A stretch of DNA of 21,980 nt. Origin: Hyphomicrobiales bacterium (lineage in GTDB: Bacteria; Pseudomonadota; Alphaproteobacteria; Rhizobiales; HXMU1428-3). Shown here in pieces: positions 7,800 to 14,860 of the stretch. Numbering within the stretch: position 1 is the first letter of the stretch; the number at the start of each line of letters is the position of its first letter. A program made the translations under genes and the position numbers. Location of the stretch: assembly GCA_021775385.1 (NCBI GenBank), contig JAJFHW010000042.1:1-21980 (forward strand). Reading direction: 5' to 3'. The notes under the pieces are model-generated. The model saw nothing but the letters and a program-made list of their open reading frames with translations. It ran no database searches and was not told the DNA's origin.

Positions 7800-9329
7800 A
7801 TGACAGATGACAAAAGTCATGCAACTGAGGGCAAAATTTCTATTCAAAAGCCTTCACTAGACAAAGATCTTCACAAATTAAGTAAGATAGAAGACGCAAC
7901 CCGCTATTCTGCACGCCACCTTGGATCTTCAGGCATAGCCCTTCTATTCCTCGCCATAGCAGGCATCATAGCTGCAACCTTACTTCCAAATCAGCCCCAC
8001 TCTCTAATCATCATTATCGCAGCTATCATTGGCGGTTATATGGCGCTTAATATTGGTGCGAATGATGTTGCAAACAATGTTGGACCAGCCGTTGGCTCCA
8101 AAGCATTAACAATGTTTGGCGCTCTTATCATTGCAGCTGTATTTGAAAGTGCTGGCGCATTACTTGCAGGCGGCGACGTAGTAAAAACCATTGCAAAAGG
8201 CATTATTGACCCTTCCTTAGTAAAAGATAGTCAAACCTTCATATGGGCAATGATGGCAGCCCTGCTCTCATCAGCATTATGGGTTAACCTAGCAACTTAT
8301 TTAAGAGCCCCTGTCTCCACAACACACTCCGTTGTAGGCGGTGTAATGGGCGGCGGTATTGCAGCTGTAGGGTTCAGTGCAGTTAATTGGTCAACCATGG
8401 CAGCAATAGCGGCAAGTTGGGTCATATCACCATTTCTCGGCGGCCTTATCGCAGCTATCATATTAGCATTTATCAAAACCTTTATCATTTACCGAGAAGA
8501 TAAAATAAAAGCGGCCCGTTTTTGGTTGCCCATTCTCATATCACTAATGGCAGGTGTTTTTTCAGCTTACCTAATGACCAAAGGTCTAAAAAAGATCTGG
8601 CGCCCATCAAGCAATGAAATCATGATTTATTCATCTCTCATTTTTATCATTGTCTATCTCATCATGTTGCCGACAATAAAAAAACAATCTGAAAATATGG
8701 CAAATAGAAACCAGTCACTCCGCACACTGTTTCATTTCCCTCTCATCTGCTCAGCAGCTTTACTTTCTTTTGCTCACGGCGCTAATGATGTCGCAAATGC
8801 CGTCGGTCCTTTAGCCGCTATTTTACACGCTGTACAATTTGATAACATTTCAGCAACTGTAAGTATTCCATCATGGGTTATGCTCATAGGCGCTGTAGGC
8901 ATCAGCTTAGGCTTGCTATTATACGGCCCTCATCTAATTAAGATGGTCGGAGAACAAATCACCAAAATGAACCCAATGCGGGCCTTCTCCGTCGCCCTGG
9001 CTGCTGCTATCACGGTGATTATTGCTTCTGCATTTGGTCTACCAGTAAGTTCAACTCATATCGCTGTAGGCGCTGTATTTGGTGTTGGCTTCTTTCGTGA
9101 ATATTACACTGCGAATAGTAAGCGAAGAAAAAAGTTCATTAAAAAGAATCCCAAAACAACCAAATCTGAAACAGAATTTAATATCGTAAAAAAAGAAATT
9201 CAAAGAAGGAAGTTGGTAAGGCGATCTCACTTCATGGTTATTGTAACCGCCTGGATTGTCACAGTACCCGCTGCAGCAGTGCTTTCTGCCACCATATTTT
9301 TCTTACTAAATACGTTCGCTCGTTATTGA
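7800..9329 (+). CDS. Low-affinity inorganic phosphate transporter, PiT (Pho4) family
   Basis: An inner-membrane phosphate (or metal-phosphate) symporter of the PiT family, 509 residues. Both halves carry the inverted-repeat signature: NIGANDVANNVGPAVGSKA at 84-102 and HGANDVANAVGPLAA at 326-340. Each half also has the paired motif PVSTTH (171-176) or LPVSSTH. About 45 polar residues precede the first membrane segment (about 46-65), and a basic loop interrupts the helices near 455-490. The start is ATG 7800, with GTGGGGG ending nine bases upstream; an upstream TTG frame to 7722 adds 26 residues without a ribosome binding site. The 238-bp gap before it holds small inverted repeats (CACTT-AA-AAGTG at 7656-7667; GTTGC/GCAAC at 7692-7707) but no clear Pho box. 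Confidence 0.94.
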   Translation: MTDDKSHATEGKISIQKPSLDKDLHKLSKIEDATRYSARHLGSSGIALLFLAIAGIIAATLLPNQPHSLIIIIAAIIGGYMALNIGANDVANNVGPAVGSKALTMFGALIIAAVFESAGALLAGGDVVKTIAKGIIDPSLVKDSQTFIWAMMAALLSSALWVNLATYLRAPVSTTHSVVGGVMGGGIAAVGFSAVNWSTMAAIAASWVISPFLGGLIAAIILAFIKTFIIYREDKIKAARFWLPILISLMAGVFSAYLMTKGLKKIWRPSSNEIMIYSSLIFIIVYLIMLPTIKKQSENMANRNQSLRTLFHFPLICSAALLSFAHGANDVANAVGPLAAILHAVQFDNISATVSIPSWVMLIGAVGISLGLLLYGPHLIKMVGEQITKMNPMRAFSVALAAAITVIIASAFGLPVSSTHIAVGAVFGVGFFREYYTANSKRRKKFIKKNPKTTKSETEFNIVKKEIQRRKLVRRSHFMVIVTAWIVTVPAAAVLSATIFFLLNTFARY

Positions 9330-9344
9330 TAAGGTCAGCATTAT

Positions 9345-9914
9345 TCACTCAATTTTTAGCCATCCTCGATAAGCAATTAATCGTCCTAATAACGGCACAG
9401 CTAAATCAATATCAAATGCATAGCGCCCCTTCGCGTCTATGAATTCTTTTGTTTGGCTGCGAGGTGCAAAAAATTTCGGCAAAGGCACATTAAAAAACCA
9501 CCATCGATCGATGCCCCAAAATACTGTTTCATCTTCAATAGTCAAAACAAGCCCAAAACACAAAGGACCAAATCGCTCTCTTAAATAAAAGCGTTCCTCA
9601 TCAAGTTTATTTTTATCATCTAAAAATAAATACGTACTAAAATAACTCTTTCCAAAATAACGAGACCAACTTTCACCCGAACCTTTTTTCTCAATTACTA
9701 ACTTAATAGGTACCTTCGAAGTTGGTGGTAAACGAAGCAAAGTTGCAAGAAGCTGTAAAATAAAGCTCTCACCTCGGAGAACTTCAGACTCTCCCTCATA
9801 CTCATGGTGACCAACTGCCGCATGAAAAATTTGCCAAGGCAAAGGCATAGAGTTAAACCGAGTTGAAAATAGCCGTTGGAATAAAGAAGTTTGATGTTCA
9901 GTAAATTCATCCAT
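9345..9914 (-). CDS. DUF4166 domain protein
   Basis: A 189-residue soluble protein. The C-terminal part fits DUF4166 as I know it: ERFGPLCFGLVL, FNVPLPKFFAPRS, and the closing PLLGRLIAYRGWL. The middle, around SGESWSRYFGKSYFST, also matches the conserved E.W.R.F.G pattern. DUF4166 has no established function; in other genomes it occurs alone or fused to dehydrogenase domains or DCC-type neighbours. Its ATG overlaps the stop of the upstream DCC gene by 8 bases, so the two are almost certainly translated from one message. The gene is convergent with the phosphate transporter, whose stop is 15 bases away. Confidence 0.82.
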   Translation of the reverse strand: MDEFTEHQTSLFQRLFSTRFNSMPLPWQIFHAAVGHHEYEGESEVLRGESFILQLLATLLRLPPTSKVPIKLVIEKKGSGESWSRYFGKSYFSTYLFLDDKNKLDEERFYLRERFGPLCFGLVLTIEDETVFWGIDRWWFFNVPLPKFFAPRSQTKEFIDAKGRYAFDIDLAVPLLGRLIAYRGWLKIE

Positions 9915-10368
9915 TCAATCCAACCAATCTCCTATTTAAATTAGCTGTAGGCACAAGGCATACATCCTGCTTCCCAAACAATGCATAACGATTTCTAGCC
10001 ACACGTTCATAAAAAAAATTGAGTACAAACTTGGGTAAAATTTTTAAAAAAGAAATGAGTTTCCATGGATATCCAACAACATTAAAAACACAAAATGACG
10101 CAAACATTTTTTCATATAGAAGCCCATCAACAATCACCAAATTGGTTTCATAGTTTTCAGCATCCAAATTATAGTGTTTATATAATGCTTGCCCTAAAGG
10201 AGATTGTGCGGTTGTAAAGACGAATTGTTCTTCTTTATCGCGAGCCAAAACCCATTGAGCGAAAAAAGAACACAAAACACAAACCCCATCAAAAACAATT
10301 AAAGGCCGTTTTCCATCCCAATCATAAAGTTCTAACCCATTCATATAACTATAAGATTCGCGTTTCAC
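9907..10368 (-). CDS. DCC family (DUF393) thiol-disulfide oxidoreductase-like protein
   Basis: A 153-residue protein of the DCC family, named for its DxxCxxC motif, here FDGVCVLC with Asp27, Cys30 and Cys33 just after the first beta strand. The later FTTAQSPLGQALYKHYNLD and the basic-aromatic C-terminal RNRYALFGKQDVCLVP are also typical. The two cysteines suggest a redox role, but the family is biochemically poorly known. The start is GTG 10368, with AGGGAG six bases upstream; the internal ATG at codon 9 has no such site. The stop overlaps the start of the DUF4166 gene by 8 bases, a tight two-gene operon. A 17-bp palindrome lies 42 bases upstream of the GTG. Confidence 0.87.
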   Translation of the reverse strand: MKRESYSYMNGLELYDWDGKRPLIVFDGVCVLCSFFAQWVLARDKEEQFVFTTAQSPLGQALYKHYNLDAENYETNLVIVDGLLYEKMFASFCVFNVVGYPWKLISFLKILPKFVLNFFYERVARNRYALFGKQDVCLVPTANLNRRLVGLNG

Positions 10369-10409
10369 AGTTGCTCCCTCTCAAAAGTGAAAAATTAAAA
10401 AACTACCCA

Positions 10410-10426
10410 TGCGACAGAATGTCGCA
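10410..10426. promoter_or_regulatory. Perfect palindrome, possible RegA/PrrA/ActR-type operator
   Basis: TGCGACA-gaa-TGTCGCA is a perfect 7-bp inverted repeat. It fits GCGNC-N5-GNCGC, the general pattern described for the RegA/PrrA/ActR redox response regulators of alphaproteobacteria. It lies 42 bases upstream of the DCC gene and 158 bases upstream of the divergent peptidase gene. The assignment to RegA is an inference; another dimeric regulator could bind it. No T-run follows on either strand that would make it a terminator. Confidence 0.4.
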
Positions 10427-10583
10427 AATTTAAATCGTGACAAGGTCTAAATCAATCACTACAAACCGCACCGCTGCTTAAAAAATGGCTGCGTCATCCT
10501 CAAAAGACGTTTTCAAGTCACTAAGCAGTGAACCGAAATAACGAGTTTACTATCACTGATTTTAACTTCACAAAGAAGAGATA

Positions 10584-11183
10584 ATGTACAAAAAAACAAT
10601 CCTTACCGGGATCATCGGTACAGTCATGTTCGTCATGCTGTCTGCCGTTCCATTTGTTAATGTGTTTACAACTCAAGCCCAGGCCGCTGGTGCCAGTACT
10701 CGCACTGGATGTTTACCAGGCATCATTAAAAGCCGCCTACATCAAATAAGAAAAAAATTCGGCAAAATAAGAGTAGTTTCTACACACCGCCCAGGCGCGC
10801 GGATAGCTGGCAGTGGCAAACGTAGTTATCATGCATCATGCCGTGCAGTAGACTTTCATCCACCACGCGGTAAATACCGAGCCGTCGTCAACTGGCTGAA
10901 AAAAGTTCATAAAGGCGGCGTTGGCACATATAGCTGCGGCATGCACCACATTCATCTCGACAATGGGCCTAGAGTGCGCTTTCATCATTGCGTTAACAAA
11001 CATGGAAGTCCTCTTCGAAAAGGGCGTAAAAAACGCTATTATGCAAAAAAGAAATACAAGCATAAAAAACATTACACAAAACGCAAAACTCATAAAAAAC
11101 ATTATTCACTAGGTGCTAAACACAAAACATATTACCCAGCACCAAAAGGTGTTTATCAAAAAACATATGTTATCTATAACTAG
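10584..11183 (+). CDS. Secreted peptidase M15 family protein (YcbK/MepK, DUF882-like) with a basic C-terminal tail
   Basis: Predicted exported zinc peptidase acting on murein cross-links. Residues 1-35 form a signal peptide: MYKKTILTGIIGTVMF..., ending TQAQAAG with likely cleavage after AQA. The catalytic domain (about 40-137) aligns with YcbK/MepK: STHRPG at 66-71, SYHASCRAVDF with His83 and Asp90, GGVGTYS, and HHIHLDNGPRVRF with His124. His83, Asp90 and His124 are the expected zinc ligands. MepK-type enzymes cut 3-3 cross-links made by LD-transpeptidases, which alphaproteobacteria often have. Residues 148-199 are an unusual Lys/His/Tyr-rich tail with KKHY-like repeats, not part of the usual fold. 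The ribosome binding site is weak (GAAGAG). A strong terminator follows. Confidence 0.85.
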   Translation: MYKKTILTGIIGTVMFVMLSAVPFVNVFTTQAQAAGASTRTGCLPGIIKSRLHQIRKKFGKIRVVSTHRPGARIAGSGKRSYHASCRAVDFHPPRGKYRAVVNWLKKVHKGGVGTYSCGMHHIHLDNGPRVRFHHCVNKHGSPLRKGRKKRYYAKKKYKHKKHYTKRKTHKKHYSLGAKHKTYYPAPKGVYQKTYVIYN

Positions 11184-11196
11184 AATATGAAATTTC

Positions 11197-11231
11197 ATTA
11201 GGTCACATCTTAAAAATGTGACCTAATTTTT
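11197..11231 (+). terminator. Rho-independent terminator after the M15 peptidase gene
   Basis: A perfect 12-bp stem, ATTAGGTCACAT / ATGTGACCTAAT (11197-11208 and 11216-11227), with a 7-base loop, followed by a run of T to 11231. It starts 14 bases after the peptidase stop codon. The A-rich 5' side of the stem is short, so it works mainly on the plus strand. Confidence 0.88.
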
Positions 11232-11240
11232 CACCAAAAA

Positions 11241-11296
11241 CTAACAATTTCTGACAAGTTCTTTTAAACTTTACTTAGGTCTAACAATTTCTGACA
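11241..11296 (+). repeat. Pair of exact 16-bp direct repeats upstream of the Sel1 gene
   Basis: CTAACAATTTCTGACA occurs at 11241-11256 and again at 11281-11296, exactly 40 bases apart, in the promoter region of the Sel1-repeat lipoprotein gene. CTGACA resembles a -35 element and TATGAT at 11318-11323 a -10, but their spacing (21) is long. Two identical sites about four helical turns apart could be activator or repressor sites. Confidence 0.6.
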
Positions 11297-11353
11297 TCCT
11301 GTTATTTTCAATTCTCCTATGATTTAAGAACCAAACTTAATAGGAGAACTATC

Positions 11354-11932
11354 ATGAAACTACTCATCGCTTTGCTATTTGCAAGTTTAAGCCTCTCACT
11401 CATTTCCAGTTGTTTTGCCACAGAATACAAAGATCAATATGGAACAACCAACCCGGTTGAAGAAAGCATTGAGTTTCAATTAGACAAATTAAGAACATCT
11501 CCCCACGATGGAACACTCACTGTCCTGTGCTGGAAAGCTCACGAATTAAGAAAAGCCAGCATGAATAAAAAAGCGCTACCGGTTCTTTTAGAGTGTGCAA
11601 AAAGAGGACACGATATATCAATGCTAGATTTAGCAAGTATGTATGAATTAGGTACAGAAGTTCAACAGAGCTACAAACAAGCAGCTAAATGGCTTAAAAA
11701 ATCAAGCGATCGAGGTTTCAGTACAGCTCAACTATATTATGGAATTGCTCTGTTAACTGGAAAAGGGGTTAAACAGAATATAATCGAAGGAAAATCCCTC
11801 ATCAAAAAAGCAGCCGCTCAGGAAGATAACCTCGCCATCAATTTAATCAATTCAAATTATGACATTGAAAGTGTCATCCCTGATGGAAATTTAGAAACAA
11901 ACCAAACTTCAAAAACACTCAATATCAATTAA
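11354..11932 (+). CDS. Small Sel1-repeat protein, predicted lipoprotein
   Basis: A 192-residue exported protein. The N-terminus MKLLIALLFASLSLSLISSC has a lysine, a hydrophobic core and a lipobox-like ISSC with Cys20; a conventional cleavage after FA at 22 is the alternative. About residues 70-160 hold Sel1-like helical repeats: ALPVLLECAKRGHDISMLDL, then SYKQAAKWLKKSSDRGFSTA, LYYGIALLTGKGVKQNIIEG and KSLIKKAAAQEDNLA. Such repeats act as protein-binding scaffolds in the cell envelope; the partner is unknown. AGGAG seven bases before ATG 11354 supports the start. It stands as a single-gene unit between two strong terminators, with paired direct repeats in its promoter. Confidence 0.83.
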   Translation: MKLLIALLFASLSLSLISSCFATEYKDQYGTTNPVEESIEFQLDKLRTSPHDGTLTVLCWKAHELRKASMNKKALPVLLECAKRGHDISMLDLASMYELGTEVQQSYKQAAKWLKKSSDRGFSTAQLYYGIALLTGKGVKQNIIEGKSLIKKAAAQEDNLAINLINSNYDIESVIPDGNLETNQTSKTLNIN

Positions 11933-11953
11933 AACTACGAAGCCCTCACCGAT

Positions 11954-11986
11954 AAAGAGTTTGAAAATTATCATTCAAACTCTTTT
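11954..11986 (+). terminator. Rho-independent terminator after the Sel1 gene
   Basis: A 12-bp stem, AAAGAGTTTGAA / TTCAAACTCTTT (11954-11965 and 11974-11985), with an 8-base loop and a short T-run (TTTT, then CTCCCTTT). It lies 21 bases after the Sel1 stop. The stem is AT-rich, so strength is uncertain, but it reads as a terminator for the plus strand and can also pair on the minus strand. Confidence 0.75.
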
Positions 11987-12077
11987 CTCCCTTTCAAACC
12001 AAACATAGAAAAATTTACAAGTCTAAAAAAAAGAGTAATGTCACCAATACCCATAATTAATGTCGAATAGGTGAGAC

Positions 12078-12470
12078 TTGCTCAATTCACTAACCCTTAT
12101 TCTCTGTTGTCAATTAGCCGGAGAATTCACAGTCAAAGCCACAGGTATAACCGCACCAGGTCCTGTTATCGGCATGATCTTTTTACTGATAATCCTATTA
12201 ATAAAAGGATCAGTCCAAGAAGATTTAGAAACAACAGCAAATAGCTTATTAAGCAATCTCTCGCTTCTGTTTGTTCCAGCTGGTGTTGGTCTAATGTTGC
12301 ACTTTCAATTGATTGGCAAAGAATGGCTTCCTATCACAATTTCACTAATCATCAGCACAATTCTAACCATCGCTGTTACAGGGCTAATGATGGTATGGCT
12401 CACCAATAACAATCTAGATGAAACTACCAACAAGCATAAAACTGACAATAAAAAAGAAAGCTCAAATTAA
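12078..12470 (+). CDS. CidA/LrgA family membrane protein
   Basis: A 130-residue inner-membrane protein with about four transmembrane segments. The motif LAGEFTVKATGITAPGPVIGMIFLL (core TAPGPVIGM) is diagnostic of the CidA/LrgA family. In Staphylococcus these proteins are linked to murein hydrolase export and cell lysis; in Bacillus and plants related LrgA-LrgB pairs transport pyruvate or glycolate/glycerate. The start is TTG 12078, because an in-frame ATG at 12060 is closed by a stop codon four codons later, and AGGTGAG lies just upstream. Starting there also gives the normal family N-terminus. It overlaps lrgB by one base (TAATG), a coupled pair. Confidence 0.9.
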   Translation: MLNSLTLILCCQLAGEFTVKATGITAPGPVIGMIFLLIILLIKGSVQEDLETTANSLLSNLSLLFVPAGVGLMLHFQLIGKEWLPITISLIISTILTIAVTGLMMVWLTNNNLDETTNKHKTDNKKESSN

Positions 12471-13186
12471 TGAATGAGTTCAGTGAAATTTGGGTTTACT
12501 TAAGAGCAAGCCCTCTCATGCATCTCACCTTAACATTGGTAGCCTACCAAATAGGAAATTGGATTTATAAGAAAACAAATCTAAATCCACTTTTCAATCC
12601 AGTGCTAATCGCAATGATAATTATAGTCCCCATATTACTAATCTCTAAAACAAGCTACATAGACTATTTTCAAGGGGCACAATTTGTACATTTCCTATTA
12701 GGACCAGCAACAGTAGCTTTAGCCATTCCTCTATACCAACAATTTGAAAAAGTTAAACAATCAGCTTTTGCTATCTCAGTTAGTGTCCTAACAGGATCTC
12801 TAACAGCCATGTTATCAGCAATCTACATAGGAAAATTACTAAACAGCTCAACAACAGCTCTCATTTCTTTAGCCCCAAAATCAACCACAACACCTGTTGC
12901 CATGGGCATTACGGAACAATTAGGTGGTCTCCCATCACTTACCGCAATCTTAGTCATTGTAACAGGCATCCTTGGCGCAATGATTGGCCCACTTATTCTA
13001 AATTTTCTTGGAATAAAAAACAAAAAAGCAAGAGGTCTTGCTATCGGAACTGCTAGTCATGGCATAGGAACTGCCAGAGCATACCAAATCAACAAAACAG
13101 CAGGAACCTTCGCTGGGCTAGCAATGGGCATCAACGCCCTTGCAACGGCTTTGTTACTTCCGCTCATTTGGCAGTGGTTATTTTAA
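12470..13186 (+). CDS. LrgB family membrane protein
   Basis: A 238-residue membrane protein, the usual LrgB length, with about six hydrophobic segments. Characteristic stretches are LGPATVALAIPLYQQFEKVK, SLAPKSTTTPVAMGI, and the C-terminal IGTASHGIGTARAYQ. LrgB acts with LrgA either as an anti-holin-like system or as a carboxylate transporter; the sequence does not decide between these. Translation is coupled to lrgA by the 1-base overlap. Its stop overlaps the stop of the convergent GGDEF gene (13183-13185), leaving no room for a terminator, so the two transcripts must run into each other. Confidence 0.93.
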   Translation: MNEFSEIWVYLRASPLMHLTLTLVAYQIGNWIYKKTNLNPLFNPVLIAMIIIVPILLISKTSYIDYFQGAQFVHFLLGPATVALAIPLYQQFEKVKQSAFAISVSVLTGSLTAMLSAIYIGKLLNSSTTALISLAPKSTTTPVAMGITEQLGGLPSLTAILVIVTGILGAMIGPLILNFLGIKNKKARGLAIGTASHGIGTARAYQINKTAGTFAGLAMGINALATALLLPLIWQWLF

Positions 13187-14244
13187 ATCGCTAATTCATA
13201 ATAATTAGATTTAGAATCAACTTTAAATTGATTGCGTCCCTGTTCCTTAGCTTCATACATCGCCATATCAACAACCTTAATAAAAGAAGCAATATCCGTA
13301 TCAAATTTAGGGGAAATGGTAGATGCACCAATGCTAACAGTCGTTGTCAAAGCACCAATATCCGTTTTCATTTTTAAATTTTGAACAGCAGACATCAACC
13401 GCTCTAAAGCTTGAAATAAGTCTTGTCTCTCACACCCAGGCAAAATGATCAAACATTCATCGCCACCCCATCGGCAAACAACGTCAAAGGTTCTGAGCGA
13501 CCCAAGAAGAACTTCAGATACTTTTTGTAACACTTGGTCACCAATACAATGACCAAAGCTATCATTAATCTGTTTAAAATGATCAATATCAACCATAGCA
13601 ACAGATAAAGGTATCCCCCGTCTTATTGCATAATCCCATTCACGTTCAAGTAATTTTTTACCACCAGCCCTATTCCATAAACGTGTTAAAGGATCAATGA
13701 GTGCCGCCCGTTCAGCTTCTTTCAAATCATTCACCAAGGAGTGATGAGCTTCAGTCAAAGCAATATTATTTAATTCAGATTGAACCATCGCAGCCAAATC
13801 GCTAAGCAGCACAATTTGATCATCAGTCATCTCTCTTGGTGCTTGATCAATGGCACACAAACTACCAATTCTAAAATTATCACCAAGTGTTAAAGGACAA
13901 CCCGCATAAAACCGAATTTTAGGATCACTCGTAACAAGTGGATTATCACTAAATCTCTCATCTTTCAGTGCATCAGGTACAACCAAAGGTCCCTCTTGAA
14001 GAATAGTGTGACCACAAAAAGAGACTTTTCGAGATGTCTCTGTTACATCCAAACCTTGAATGGATTTAAACCACTGACGCTCACTATCAATTAGTGAAAT
14101 TGCAGCAATTGGTACATCAAGAGCCTGACATACAATACGTGTAATACGCTCAAAACGTTCTTCAATAGGAGTTTCTAAAATTTGTAATTTCTTTAAAAAT
14201 TCAAGACGCTTTTCTTCATCAATTAAATTAATTGGTTCAATCAT
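13183..14244 (-). CDS. GAF-GGDEF diguanylate cyclase
   Basis: Predicted cytoplasmic sensor that makes cyclic di-GMP from GTP. With ATG 14244 (GGGG upstream) it has 353 residues; the frame extends 13 codons further up without support. Residues about 20-160 form a GAF domain (ERFERITRIVCQALDVPIAA; SFCGHTILQEGPLVVPDA; FYAGCPL; IGSLCAID). Residues about 180-345 form the GGDEF domain: DPLTRLWNR, MVDIDHFKQINDSFGH, and CRWGGDEC. The signature reads GGDEC rather than GGDEF; the G-G-D/E-E residues needed for catalysis remain. RTFD at 251-254, five residues before GGDEC, is a canonical product-inhibition site. No membrane segment is present, and the GAF ligand is unknown. Confidence 0.92.
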   Translation of the reverse strand: MIEPINLIDEEKRLEFLKKLQILETPIEERFERITRIVCQALDVPIAAISLIDSERQWFKSIQGLDVTETSRKVSFCGHTILQEGPLVVPDALKDERFSDNPLVTSDPKIRFYAGCPLTLGDNFRIGSLCAIDQAPREMTDDQIVLLSDLAAMVQSELNNIALTEAHHSLVNDLKEAERAALIDPLTRLWNRAGGKKLLEREWDYAIRRGIPLSVAMVDIDHFKQINDSFGHCIGDQVLQKVSEVLLGSLRTFDVVCRWGGDECLIILPGCERQDLFQALERLMSAVQNLKMKTDIGALTTTVSIGASTISPKFDTDIASFIKVVDMAMYEAKEQGRNQFKVDSKSNYYELAI

Positions 14245-14332
14245 AATACGCCCCAGAAATGCACTTAAATAAAAAATTAACAATAACAGTTAGCTATGAA
14301 TTTAGCAGTCTTAAATTAAGCTAATACTCAGT

Positions 14333-14812
14333 TTACGCATTTTTTCTAAATATATCAAAATTAAGAAAAGCAGCAACACTAACCCAGAGTAGATAAGGCA
14401 CAAAAAGATAAGAGGCAACAGGAACTAGCTGATAAGAAAAAATAATAAATAATAAAATAACGAGCCATAATATTAAAATATCAATGAGCCCTATAAACAT
14501 TAGCTTCAAGCCAAAAAAGAGATATGACCAAGCCATATTTAAAATAAGCTGTAAGACCCAAAAAAATAGAAGGATACCAAACCCATGCTCCTCCCAAACA
14601 AACCAGCCAGCAAAAGCTATGAAGATATAAAGTACACTCCAAACCACTGGAAACATCCAATTGGCTGGTGTCCAACTAGGTTTATTTAAAGAGGCATACC
14701 ACTCACCAGGTTTAAATAAACTCCCAGTTGATGCAGCAGCTAAAACAAGAATAACAAAAACGAAAAGAGAAAGATAAGCCATAAACAAATTTCCCATCCA
14801 AAAAACAATCAT
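14333..14812 (-). CDS. TspO/MBR family protein
   Basis: A five-helix membrane protein of the TspO (tryptophan-rich sensory protein / mitochondrial benzodiazepine receptor) family. WYASLNKPSWTPANWMFPVV is the family signature, followed by WSVLYIFIAFAGW and NMAWSYLFFGL. TspO proteins bind porphyrins and in Rhodobacter modulate tetrapyrrole-linked gene expression. The start is uncertain: ATG 14812 lacks a ribosome binding site, whereas ATG 14782 (MAYLSLFVF, 149 residues) has GGGA upstream and a more typical N-terminus. It lies between the GGDEF and YeeE genes on the same strand, with 88 and 48 bases between. Porphyrin binding in a window with hemE and hemJ is suggestive, but they are not one operon. 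Confidence 0.9.
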   Translation of the reverse strand: MIVFWMGNLFMAYLSLFVFVILVLAAASTGSLFKPGEWYASLNKPSWTPANWMFPVVWSVLYIFIAFAGWFVWEEHGFGILLFFWVLQLILNMAWSYLFFGLKLMFIGLIDILILWLVILLFIIFSYQLVPVASYLFVPYLLWVSVAAFLNFDIFRKNA

Positions 14813-14860
14813 TAAACTTGAAATAACAACTTACATAAAATTTTTAAGATAATAAAATTT

